The notes below the pieces were generated by a model. It worked only from the letters and a program-made list of their open reading frames with translations, was not told the origin of the DNA and ran no database searches. DNA of 64,000 nt from Burhinus oedicnemus. Taxonomy: Eukaryota > Chordata > Aves > Charadriiformes > Burhinidae. Shown here in pieces: positions 1 through 11,235 of the stretch; position 1 is the stretch's first letter, and every line of letters begins with the position of its first letter. The DNA lies in assembly GCA_008921705.1 (NCBI GenBank), contig VFFE01007738.1, positions 2,101,732-2,165,731 of the forward strand, read 5' to 3'. A program made the translations under genes and the position numbers.

Positions 1-194
1 TGTGAGACTGAGAGATGTATCATTTTCAAATTACCCAAACAGATTTTTTAGGCATATTATTGGTCCATATGAGGCACAGGAAAGATCAAGAAACATTTAG
101 AAAGTAAAATTATTTTATTTAACCTCTATGCAGTTTTAAGATAATGGCTGTTTTCCATCAGTCCTAAAGCTGTACTTGTGCCTATATGTGTTTG

Positions 195-220
195 TGTATA
201 TATATACATATATATATATG
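195..220. repeat. TA/TG microsatellite
   Basis: An alternating TA run follows a short TG-rich lead-in and is interrupted once by a C. It is a simple sequence repeat with no associated gene. Confidence 0.85.
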
Positions 221-850
221 GTATTTATTTCTGTGGCATATATATCAAAGCATAGGCAAGATTTCTGTTTTCAAAAGGCTGTTGAAAATGTACAAGAACA
301 GAAAAATGGTTTGTGGTAACTTAAATGTACTAGTCATCACTGTTACTTTTTCCCCTGAAATTCAGCAGAATTGTGAAGCAGAAATATACCTGCACAATGT
401 ATGCTGCAGTTATTCTTGAGTCCTGTGATCTTTCCTGACATTAAATACAATCCTTTCTTTATCCTGCTTCAATTAAAAAAAAATTACTGTAGGCAAAGAA
501 TTAGTTGGATGTACACTGTGTTGCAGCGTCATGCCATGCAGGCATGCTAACCGCTGGGAAGCACCCGCCGCATGCAGTGTGGTGTGCCACCTTGGTGTTA
601 GCAGAAGTTGCATGGCTGCAACGTGTTTTAAATTCCCCTGGATAATGTGAAGTTGCTAAGGTAACCAAGATTTGGATGAAGAAGCAAGAGAACCAAACAG
701 TAATTCATTTGGCTGAAGGACATAATCCACTTTGGTAATCAATTATACACAACTGTAATCGTGTCATGACAATCTGACATTTCTGAAGCAAATGCTGTAC
801 TTTTATTAAGGAATAGCTTCAGATGCAAAAAGATGACTGTGTATGATTCA

Positions 851-912
851 CTGAAATTATCTAGCAATTTTTAGCTAAATTGTTGCATATTATTAGATAG
901 AAGGGATAACAC
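851..912 (+). repeat. 62-bp dispersed direct repeat, copy 1
   Basis: This segment matches 2369-2430 in the same orientation, with about 9 differences over 61 aligned bases counted by eye. It begins CTGAAATTATCTAG and ends at ATAACAC. Flanking sequence outside this core does not match, so it is a short dispersed repeat rather than a large duplication. The family is not recognised. Confidence 0.6.
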
Positions 913-2368
913 CAGCATAATTTATTCTGTATACAGCTGAGACAGGAAGAAACTATGGTTTGACTTTATGTTAATACTGATGTTTGAAAGAGGTGAGCAG
1001 AATAACAAAGTAGTTCGCATAAAGATCTGTAGGATTTTTTCGTGGTGGTGGTGCTCTGTTTTAGATAAATTTGTGTATTTTAGGCCATGATCCTAAAAGA
1101 CCATTTCTGCAGATAGTTCAGTACGCACATAAGTGTTTGCAGGATGAAAGGTAAACTAAAATCATGTATGTCTAAAGCAGAAGTGTTAGCAAGTACTTGC
1201 TCTCTGCCATGAGAGTTTAGTTTAAGTAGCGTGGTGTTCTTAATGTTAACATGCTGTCTCATCATGAAGGCATGGAATTTGTTCCCCTGGCTGGAGTACA
1301 GACGTTTAAGGTGTTTTTACTGGGTAAAATAGCCATTTTTTTTTTCTTCATGGTCAAAGAAATGGTCCAAAGCCACAGCAGATGCTTCAGACACCATCAC
1401 AGGAGCTGATTGCTCTTCACACCGTCACCTGAGTGTCTTGTCCCCGTGCAGAGCCCATGTGGGTCCCCCTGCTTCAGCTCCCAGTCCTGAAGCAAGCGGG
1501 TGTTGTGGAGGGACCTGCCGGTGGCACGAGGGGCTCTGCACAGCTGAAATGACAGCATTAGCGGGTCAGTGCCTGAAACCAAAACTGTTATCAGGCATGT
1601 TTCCCACGCCTGAATTCTTCCTGGCTCATTAACCGCGGGTTGCAAAGCACCGTCTTTTGTCCCTGCATTCCTCCCTGGAAAGCATGAGTTTTGCCCAGAA
1701 TTCAGTTTTTAAAACAGTCCTGCTTGGGCTGGGGTCATTTTCCACTGTTTCTCAAAGAGCAGGAGGTCAGTCCTCTATGTCCCTCCCTGCTTTCGGGGCA
1801 CCGTGCTGTTCGAGGAGGACTGGAGCACCACTTCAGAGCAGGTGGCCATCTAGGAGGTGGCTCTCGCTCTGTGCAGCTGCAATGGGAAGAAGAGCTCATA
1901 TGCCACACACTGTGATTTAGAAACCTTGCACATTTGTAATGAAAATTCATGTCATTTAGTACCTTAATTGCTGACAAAATAAATATAATTTAAACTGTCG
2001 TATGCCAGTCCTAGAAGTTTGCACCAGTTCAGCCGAATTCATCTGTAGGCTGTGGCTCTGTGTAATACTACATCCCATCCTAGGAAGCCTCGCAGGGGAC
2101 CGAAACAACATTGTCTCCCTGGTGAAATGCACTAAAACTAAACATAAAGTCACTGTGATGATTTGAGGGAAATCAAATCTGGAAATCATGTAGGAAAATT
2201 GTGTTTTCTTTCTATAGGATAGCCGGCTCAGGTGTCCAGCAGCCAGCGTTGAGCCAGCACCAGCCTGGTGTGGTGTCTGCTGGCCATGTGTCTATACAGT
2301 GGTGCCAGCACTTGCACAGGGAGGAAAAGTGAACAATACAAATTGCTGAATACAAACTGGCCTGTGCT

Positions 2369-2430
2369 CTGAAATTATCTAGTGATTTTTATCTAAATTA
2401 TTGCTTAATATTAGATAGAAACGATAGCAC
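2369..2430 (+). repeat. 62-bp dispersed direct repeat, copy 2
   Basis: This is the second copy of the repeat at 851-912 and shares TTAGATAGAA near its 3' end. A 13-base identity (AAATTATCTAGCA) to copy 1 also occurs near 9915, where the similarity stops quickly. The source family is unknown. Confidence 0.6.
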
Positions 2431-5420
2431 TGCTCCAGGCTGAGCAGCGAGAATGCTGCAAACACTGGCTTTGTGTTTTCTTGATTTCTGAGTTTATCGG
2501 GTCAGCTCGTCCACAAACACAGCGGCATGGCTACGAGTGAGTGCAGAGGCGTGGGCCACCCTACCTGCTACAGATGTTCCCACCGAGCAGAGAAGAGCTC
2601 ACCTTGCAGCCTCTTCACATCCTCTGCCTTGCAAGCAGCTCTGATCATCTTCCCAGTGTCTCTGGGTCCTGTCTAGTGCTTCCAGACTCAAAAAATAGGC
2701 ATAAAATTAAATCAGAAGCAGTCTTGTTATTTCATGAAAAGCGGTAGAGAGGACAGAACTAAACTTTGGTTTCCATTCACTTTAGAAATATGAGTAATAA
2801 TCTGTAATATTCTCGGTTTCTCTCATGAATGAACTCTTTGTGATTATACTTTCTGTAAATAGCCAAGTACAAGGCAAATGTTATTAGAAGAAAATAAACA
2901 TGATTTTTGCTTTCTCTTCTTGCTTTTGGCTTTAGAGATGAAAAGAGACTGTAATTGCATAATTTTCCCAAAATGAGGAAAATAGTACTGTGACAGTGAA
3001 CTGTAAGAAGTAAAACTCTTTTCCTTGTGAGAATGACAGCTGATTTCAAAATTTTTCTCTTTATTGTGAGCTTACAGAAACCGTAAAAGCTTCCAGATTT
3101 CTTGAACTTTCTTTTTATATCACTGTTTATCATACTTCATATCAAGTATCTTTCATTTCATTGCTTGAATGAAATACAGAAAATTGTGAATATGAAGGAT
3201 TTTTTACTCTGCACTACTTTTGCATAGTTTGAAACACACCAGCCATGATGTGCTTTCTTATGGAAGAGTTCAGCTGCTAAACTTCCTCCTTGTTAAAATA
3301 TATGGTTGAGTACTTATTGTAGTTTTAGTCCTTATTGTAATTTTATTCTATAAATAGAAATACAGCCTCTTTGGAATATAATACATGTCTCTGTTATGCT
3401 GCAGAAACATTAAACCAATTAGAGACATGTTTTTCCTGACTATAATTTCTTTGAGACTTGCAACCTGTAATTTATATGTAACTTAGTATGTAGCAAGACA
3501 TTTGGGTTTTTTTCTTCTCTTTGTCTGCACCATTCTTAAAAATAAAATTGTCCCAGATATTTAGATACAGTTCTTGAAACAGGGACATGCAGCACTGGGT
3601 TTCTGCGCAAAATAGCACTGTTAACTGCTGTAGTAATAAGATTTGTTTACCCGATTTCCTAGAAATAGTACAGTCACCATTCAGACGCCTTCAGCTCTGT
3701 CAAAATACTGCAGTTACTGTAATTTTGACAATTAGATTGTGCATCCCACTTTGCTATTGTTTATACTATCAGGTAATTGGTAGCTCATCACCCATTCCTA
3801 TTTTACATTGCACTGTTTAAAACGTTTGCCTTTTTTTGTCTTTCTTGTACTTTAAACTAGCTTTTCTTTTTCCTTTTTTTTTTTTAATCTTCTTTTAATT
3901 GTAAGCTTGGAGTTTTTTCTGCTTTGTTGAAGGGAAGCTTAAATTTAGACATAGGCTGGAACTGCTGAAACCAGCTTATTTATGTTCAGTTGGTTTTGGT
4001 TTACATTTGCTCTGTAAAGCTTATTCATTCATCGAGAACAGTTAAGTACAACTTGGAATGTCTGCCTTCCACATTAGTTTCCAGTCTTTAAATTTCTGTC
4101 ATGCATTTGAAATGAAGACATGAGTTTTGGTGGAAAAGTCAGGTACTCCATGTGATCCAGTTGATTACAGTGTGCTGTGTAACTAAAAAATAAACAAATA
4201 AATGACCACACTCAAAAACAGGAGAGGAAGGGAAAAGGTGTCATATACCAGTACCGCTGTTGTTTGCTGTTGGGCTGAAATTCTGATTCCACTTAAACTG
4301 TCAGAAAAGCAGCCGTTGACTGCAGAGGAACCACAGCAAAAGAAAATAAAACCAGCTCTCTTCACTCTCATCCTTTCTCCTCTCACCCCTGACCCACCGA
4401 AAAAATGCTTTCTGGCTCAGAGTGAAGCAGAGGCAAAGGCAATTTAGCATCATGACAAAAGCAAACAAAATGAAAATACCAAATTTGGCACTAAGGTTTC
4501 AGTGATGCTTAGTGTGAAGAAAAACTGGCTTATGATTAGGAGCTGGTAGATACTACAATTATACAAGTATATAATAGCAAAAAGAGTGGGGCTTTGTTCC
4601 TGCTCCTGGCAGTGACTTGGAAGGAACATAATTTCTTGGCACCTAATACTGATTTACCTGCCTTTGCAGTGTCTTGGATTACTCTGATGGAAGTTATTCT
4701 GTAAATGCAAAAACACAATTACTATAAAATGCCTGCCTTACTGTGAAGCTAAATGGGAGAACAAGAGGTTGGGATTAACTGTATTGTTGTGCCTTACGGT
4801 AATTAATTTATCCTTAATCCTGAAAGCCTTTTCACAGATGATTTGTTATTTCTCGGAGTAGTTTCATTGCTGGAAAGCCATTGAATGTGAAGCCCACATT
4901 GGGATTAGTTAGTAATTAGTTCTCCGGACAATGTGAGATGATCACAAAGAAACGGCCAGTGTTCAGAAGGGGATTTTGGGGCAATAATACCATTCCTGCG
5001 TGCCGTGTGCTGCCTGGGCGGTGTGTGCTGGGGCAAGGCAGGGCTCGTGCCTTCACAAGTGGCCCAAGGTTTTATTTTGCAAATAATTCCAAGAAAAAAA
5101 AACGCGTGGACCCTTTTCTGTTAAAGGCGTAAGACATCCATTTCAGGCCACTCTGGAGCTTGCACTGCTGGACATCATTGCTGCAGCACCGTAGGAACCA
5201 AAAAACAGCTTCTTGGGGAATTGCCAGAATGAACAGAGTAGGAAAATTAACCAGTGGCAGTCACTGAGTCATCCTATCTGCTGCTAGCCCTTCTTTAGTA
5301 TGCCGAGGCAGACTCTCCGCAGAGGGACATAGTCCCCAGAAATACGTTGGGCCTCTTCCTTGGAAGGGAAGGGCCTTGCACAGAAACGTCAAGCTTGCAG
5401 GCTCCCATTTAAGAGCCACC

Positions 5421-5459
5421 ATGTATATATGCATATAATATATATATATACATACACAC
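5421..5459. repeat. TA-rich microsatellite
   Basis: TA dinucleotides, interrupted by GC and AA, pass into a short CATACACAC tail. It is a simple repeat. Confidence 0.8.
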
Positions 5460-6301
5460 TTTCTATTTCCAGGACACCCGTGGAATAAATCTTGCAGCTT
5501 TGGTTGCGTACTAGGTCCCTGTGGCATCTCATTAGCATCTTTCTAAGTCACTTATTGTCATCAAAACCCTTAATGACTTTGCTCAGGATTTCATTAAGTT
5601 AGAGGCATATCTAATTGGCTTCTTGGTGTTAACCAGAAGGGCCCTGTAGCGCTTTCTCTGGACCGAAGACTTCACTGACAAGATAAAATTAATGTCCTCA
5701 CCTTTCAAGGACACTGGGCACGCAGGGGACACCAGCCCTGCCAGGCGCTGTCCTGAGGGCATACCAGCAGGGAGCCCCAGGTCCCGCAGGTTCCTCCTAC
5801 TGCTCCCGGTGCTGCCTGCAGGCACCACGGGTCTCATTTCTCAGTTTGAAGCTTTTCTGTGTGGGACAGACAGACTCTCCAGCCTGCTTATGGGTTGCTC
5901 AACCATCCCGCCCGTGGGAGTAGACACGCCACAAATCTCCTTCCAGCTCATTCTTCGAGGAGGCAGGGCTTCAAGTGCCACAAACTGCCCTTTTTTTCAA
6001 CTTTGGGGGGGTGGTGGTGCAAGTTTTTTTGTCTCTGAGCAGCATTATCTTGATCCTAGCATCACGTAATCTCCCTATAATAAAGTTCCCTTTCTGGATA
6101 CCACTCAGCTGCTCCTAGGAAGGCTGGCGAGGGGTGAGCCCTGCCGGGATGTGGCTACCAGGTGTTGTCCTGGGCTGGACTGCTCTGAAACGGTTCGGTG
6201 ATGTCCCTGTTGCTGGAGAAAAGTCACCTGCTGCTGACTAAATGCTGACTGAAGCACCTGAAGCTGCAAAGTGCAACCTCATGTTGTTAATGACGAGAGC
6301 A

Positions 6302-6317
6302 GATATATATATATATG
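6302..6317. repeat. short TA microsatellite
   Basis: About eight uninterrupted AT/TA units form a simple repeat. Confidence 0.8.
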
Positions 6318-9300
6318 TACACCTAATTAAGTTTTACCCAAAAAACATGGTGGAAACATGGATTATCAGTCACCAGCCACTTACATCTGCTTCCTCCGAG
6401 GGAAGCACAAGCACGTGTTCTTGTGGTTGGTTTAGGCACAGAGGCATTGACCATCCCCTCACTCCACCAGCACATCACTTGTGCCTCCGTGATGGGGTGG
6501 CAGCGTGGTCATCCACAGCAGCTCACCAGCCCTGCAGAAAACTTACCCTTCCGAAAGTGCTAGTTTTTCCTTGGGTCAGGAAGCTGAGTCGGGTGACGGT
6601 GCAGGTAAGTGGTTGCTGATGCAATCACAGGCAGAAGGGGTGGAATTTACAGCTGGAGGCTGGGCAGAAAAATGCATCCAGCCCTTTTGCTAAAAGCCCT
6701 TGTTTGGGTTGGGTTGAGGTAAGGGACAAATCTCATCCACAGGAAGAAGCAGGTAAGAATAATAGCTACAACACTTGATGTGAAAGCAGTATTAAATAAA
6801 TGAGATTGAGCATTTGTCCTTTCTCCCATGATGTCACTTCACTTTCTCTTCCTTGTGTTCTTACTGCAAACCTTGAGCTTCCAGGCTTAATGCATTTGTA
6901 ATCCAACATAAGAGCTTTTGCAGAGCCCTCTGGACCTTTGTATATGAAAGAACTGACCTGAGTGTCTGTGGGAGCATAATAAGCCTAAAAATACAGATGG
7001 GTGTGAGCAGACAGACAGACTTTGGACAGGTACACTTGCTTCAGAGAGCTACGCTTGCATGAGAGAGTCATGGCAAGAGACGAGATAGAGACAAAAACGT
7101 CTAAGTCCTACATTGCTGGTAGAGTGCTGAGTCTGGGCGCAATACACTCGCCGAACCAGAGTGGTTTATGAGCCAAAGCCTTTTCTGATGCTCTAGCGAG
7201 CTTGCGTCTAGCTAATCACTGGCAATTGCATCAGCAGGGACTAGGTTAACAGAAGAGAACACCCCAAAATTTGGTATTGCTCCCCAGAAGTATGCATTTG
7301 GCACAGAGCTGGTGTACGCTGGTTATCGGTACAGCTGATGACTTGTGCAGGTTCCTCTGTAAAGTGCAACCAGCTTCAGAGATTCTATGAGATATTCTGG
7401 CAGATGGCTGGCTGTAGCCAAAGCATGACCATTGCTTTGGAATGCCATCCTTAAGCTTTTCCTAGGGTCTTTTACATAGGGTTGAGACCACAAGGCACAT
7501 AGGAGACACTCTGGGAACTCTGGGAGCAGCTCACAAGAAGGAGACAAAACTGTCTCCTACTCCGTGCTGGGATGGGACCGTGCTGACTGTGCACCTGGGT
7601 CTTCTGGGTAAGCCATTGATGCTGAAAGGAGCTTTTTCCCACAGCTGGGGTGCGCTTTGGCCAGCCGTCCCCGCTGGTCTCCTGGCATGACCCCATCTGA
7701 ACTACTAAGGAGCTCCATAAAGCTCAGGTGCCTGCCAGTGCACCACACCGCAGCAGTCTCCAAGTTGACTTCTAGGTTTCCAGGCAAACCTCTGGAAACA
7801 CCTCTGCACCCCTTCCAGGGAATACCAACCTGAGTGCAGTTACGGTGACAATAGAGTCAGATTCTTGCTAGCCCACCACCCACCATTTGATTGCTTGCAG
7901 TAGTTTCAGATGGTTTCTATTGATATAGCACCAGTTTCACAGCTGTAGGAAACATCTTTTTTTGGCTTAGGCTTTGTAAGATTAATTGCAGTGAAATTCT
8001 TCCACAAGAGGGCTGAAGCGAAGTGAGAGTGATTCAGCAAAACTTGGCAATATTTTTAATAAAGACAGTGATCTTTCTCCAGAAAATTCAATCATCTGGA
8101 TGCTCAGACTCTCGACACTGCCAGCTATTTCTTAGTATTTTTAACAATTAAACCCTTTTTGGAGTTACGAAGTCTTCCTTCCATTAGCAGTAGGGAGCAT
8201 TCAGCACATTGTGATCTCATGATAATAAAAAATACAAATACAGGTTTAATTAAAATATGACCCTCATTTGCAAATACAGGAAATAATACAAGTACAATTA
8301 TGAACCTTTCAACTCTAAAGTCCTCTTTTGGGATCTGACACACAACCACAGCTAAGTGAGGTCAAAAGAGCTGTTCCTTGGAAATCTGTGATAGCTTCCA
8401 CACTCCTCTGTGGATGCTCCTCAGCGGAGCTTGCAGTGGCGATGTTACAACGAAATTCCTGTGGGACTGTTTGTAGACTGAGCCTTAGTTCGAGTGTGAG
8501 AACATCTTGGTGTTAGACCAAAGCTTTCTTCTAGTTTTGGCCTCTAGATTACAGGTTACTTTGGCAGCAGCTTACAGACCAGTTAATGATGTTCCAGTTA
8601 GTTGGTTGAAAGTTAAGGCATTGATTTCCTGACGTTTTAAATAAATTCAAGTAACACATCAGGTAACAGAGGTGGCATTGAACATTGCAACGAGCTGACA
8701 AATGAGACGCCTCTGAATACACACACGTTGTAGGGAATCCCATATCTCCTCGTGTGAGTGAGAGCACGGCTCCTCTGCTCGTGTGCTTCGAGCCCGAGAG
8801 GAGGAATCTCCCTCCTCTGCCCCGCTAACCCACCTGTGCACAAACCCACCATGTCCCATGGTACCCACACGTCTTGGATCCTGAATTCTCTAGTCTCTGT
8901 GCAGGGAGGAGTAGCCAATACCCCAATTTACAACTTTTCATCTTTTTTTTCCCTATAACCTATACTAAAATCCATGGACGATGCATATTTGTACCTTTTC
9001 AAATGAAAGGACCATCACGGTTTACTCAGGTGTGTCCAGCCCCAACAGACACACGCTGGTTCTGGAACAAAGTCGAGCTGTGAAACAGTTAACATTATTG
9101 CCAATTAAGCAGTCATGATTAGACTTCAGAGCTTAGATCCCACGTATGGGAGAAATCCACGCAATTTGCCGCTGTTGTTTCAATCTGCTGGTTTGCCAGA
9201 TGAAAAGACAACAGTGCTTCAGTCTGCATTGCCCTCAGGGATGGACTCGTGCGCTGGAGGTGAAGGGCTTCCAGAGGAAAGTTGCCCAAATATCCATGGC

Positions 9301-9639
9301 AGAGCTGGCAGACAAAGGCCGTTTTCGCAGTGGCCGGTCCAGTAACGTGTCGCATTATTACGGCTTGGTTTGAGGTATGGGAGAATTTTTATGGCTTGCC
9401 ACCGGGGATAGCTGAGGGCTATTGTGTTCGCAGCTCTGGGCTGAGGGATTATGGAACTAGCACTGTCCCAACAGGTAATGGACCACAGCCCGCAGTTTTT
9501 GCACTCTAAATACAAGAACAACAAGTTTTTTTTATTTTTTTTTTCAAATGGGAAGGATGGTAGGTTATTTTGCAGGTGTGCTGCTACCTCTCCCATGAAG
9601 TAAGCTCTGCTTAGAAAATAAGTAAGCTCTTTACCTCTT

Positions 9640-9775
9640 CAGCCAGCCGCGGGCTGATGCCCAGCCGGCTGCCCCCGGCCCTCCCAGCTCAGACCTGTGT
9701 TCTCCGGCGGGACAGGCTGGTGGGAGCCGGGTTGGGGGCGTGAGCCCACTCCATACCCACGTCTCTCTCTTTCCT
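9640..9775. promoter_or_regulatory. small GC-rich, CpG-containing patch
   Basis: About nine CpG dinucleotides fall within roughly 135 bases of GC-rich sequence, in otherwise AT-rich surroundings. It lies 0.4 kb from the larger CpG-rich segment at 10141-10560 and may belong to the same regulatory region. No TATA box or reading frame supports a specific start site. Confidence 0.3.
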
Positions 9776-10140
9776 TCAGTGCTAGATGACAGAGGTCAGT
9801 GGGACTGAGGGCTGTTTTGGTTAAGTGTAAAGGTGAGGCCTCGTCAGCTAACCGGCAGTTCAAAACTGTTACAAATTAGAAGCAAGCAAATCTGCTGTAT
9901 ATACTAGAAAAAAAAAAATTATCTAGCAGTATAAGCACAGAGGAATAAATTCCTAAGCACCCTGACTGTCTCCCAGAGCACAGTATTATACTGATACTGT
10001 ATTATTACTTGTTATTAGCCTTGGAAACCCAAATCTACAGCTCCAAATGTGCCGCAGTTGCTGTCCCTTATTCTGGGATACCTGCAGCTCCGTAGTTAAA
10101 ATTGTGCCTGGGGCTAAAACTCCCCCCCTCCCCCCATAGG

Positions 10141-10560
10141 GTAGCAAAGGACTTTTTCCACCCGTGAGGATGCATGCTGGGACGTCTGCCCAGCCCCGGT
10201 GCGGAGGCTGTGGGGCACTGGGAGGCACGGGAGGGCTGCACGGGGACAGGCGCAGGGTGGCCCCGACTCGCGGTGTGGAGCAGGTACCGGAGAGACATGG
10301 GTCTTGTGGAGGAGGGGCGGCGGGAGAGCGGCTCGGAGGGTGACCAGCAGCCTGGGCAGGTGGCTGTGAGCGGGGACAGCCCTGGGGCGGGCGTAGGGGT
10401 GTGCTGCGGACCACCACTCTCGGCCGGTGGGAGGGATGCAGGTAGAGCATCCCCAACTCCCGGCTGCTCCCCTGCCCACCGCCGCTGCCCCCTGCTCTGG
10501 TGCGGTGCCTCCCGTCGGGCTCGTAACTTCCATAACAGTCTCCACATTTCTCCTCCGCCA
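10141..10560. promoter_or_regulatory. CpG-rich segment, borderline CpG island
   Basis: Counted by hand over these 420 bases there are 163 G, 127 C and 29 CpG. That gives 69% GC and an observed/expected CpG ratio of about 0.59, at the edge of the usual 0.6 island threshold. Flanking sequence is CpG-poor. Unmethylated CpG islands commonly mark vertebrate promoters, so this may be an alternative or non-coding RNA promoter. Overlapping long frames on both strands here (up to about 245 codons on the minus strand) are expected where GC content is high and carry no recognised domain. GC-rich repeats or gene-conversion hot spots are alternative explanations. Confidence 0.5.
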
Positions 10561-11195
10561 TTCCCTCCCATCCCCTTGAAATGGCAAGGCAAACATCTGT
10601 GTGTACCATTTGTATGTACCATATGCACATACGTCATGTACCGTGACACACTGCACGGATTTACAGGTGGGTTTCTAGGTGGTGTGTGTGGGCTGTGTCT
10701 CCTTTGCACATGGCTAATGAATATGTGAATAGTGGCTGGAAGAAGCCTGGTCTGTATGGGTACATGCAGAACAAACGAGCAAACTGAGAGTAGATGAGAG
10801 AGCATTTAGAAGAGCAGAGAGCATGGAAAAACAATAGACGTTTAACTGACATATTTCGGGGGATAGAAAAGTCACACACACAAGAAAACTGTATTTCAAG
10901 GGCTAAACAGAGCACATGAGAGCTTATCCATCAGGAATGTTGGTTTAGAATGGATTTTAAAAATCAAAATTAAAAAAAGAAGGAAAATATACACAAAGAG
11001 CTTGCTAAAACAACTTCATTGGGTTACTCTAGAACAACAAAAGCCAGGAAATGGAGAGTTAAGATTAACTCGTTTTGTTTTGGCTAGAGATTTTGGTAGT
11101 CTCCAAACAGCGGGTGATCTCACATACCACTTACTTCATGCTGCAATAATTAGAGACACAGAGGTAAGGATGGAATTTCAGCCTCTTATTGGGGG

Positions 11196-11235
11196 AAAAA
11201 AAAAAAAAGAAAAAGAAATAAGAATAAAGAAAAAC
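11196..11235. repeat. A-rich low-complexity tract
   Basis: A purine run of A with scattered G follows a GGGGG block. No retrocopied gene could be identified upstream of it, so I do not call a processed pseudogene. Confidence 0.7.

Larger units (their letters stand above)
1..10140. other. non-coding, CR1-free unique sequence
   Basis: No recognisable gene, RNA gene or CR1 copy was found. The stretch holds TA-rich microsatellites, two copies of a 62-bp dispersed repeat and a GC-rich patch near 9640, all listed separately. Open frames are short, overlap each other on both strands and show no domain I recognise. AT-rich blocks with poly(T) and poly(A) runs dominate 2.7-5 kb. AATAAA motifs occur but none sits behind a convincing reading frame. 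Confidence 0.6.

Noticed and set aside
9986..10805. Overlapping minus-strand frames of 180-245 codons
   Set aside because: They lie in 69% GC sequence where stop codons are rare, three frames are open together, and the peptides are proline/serine-rich without any domain.
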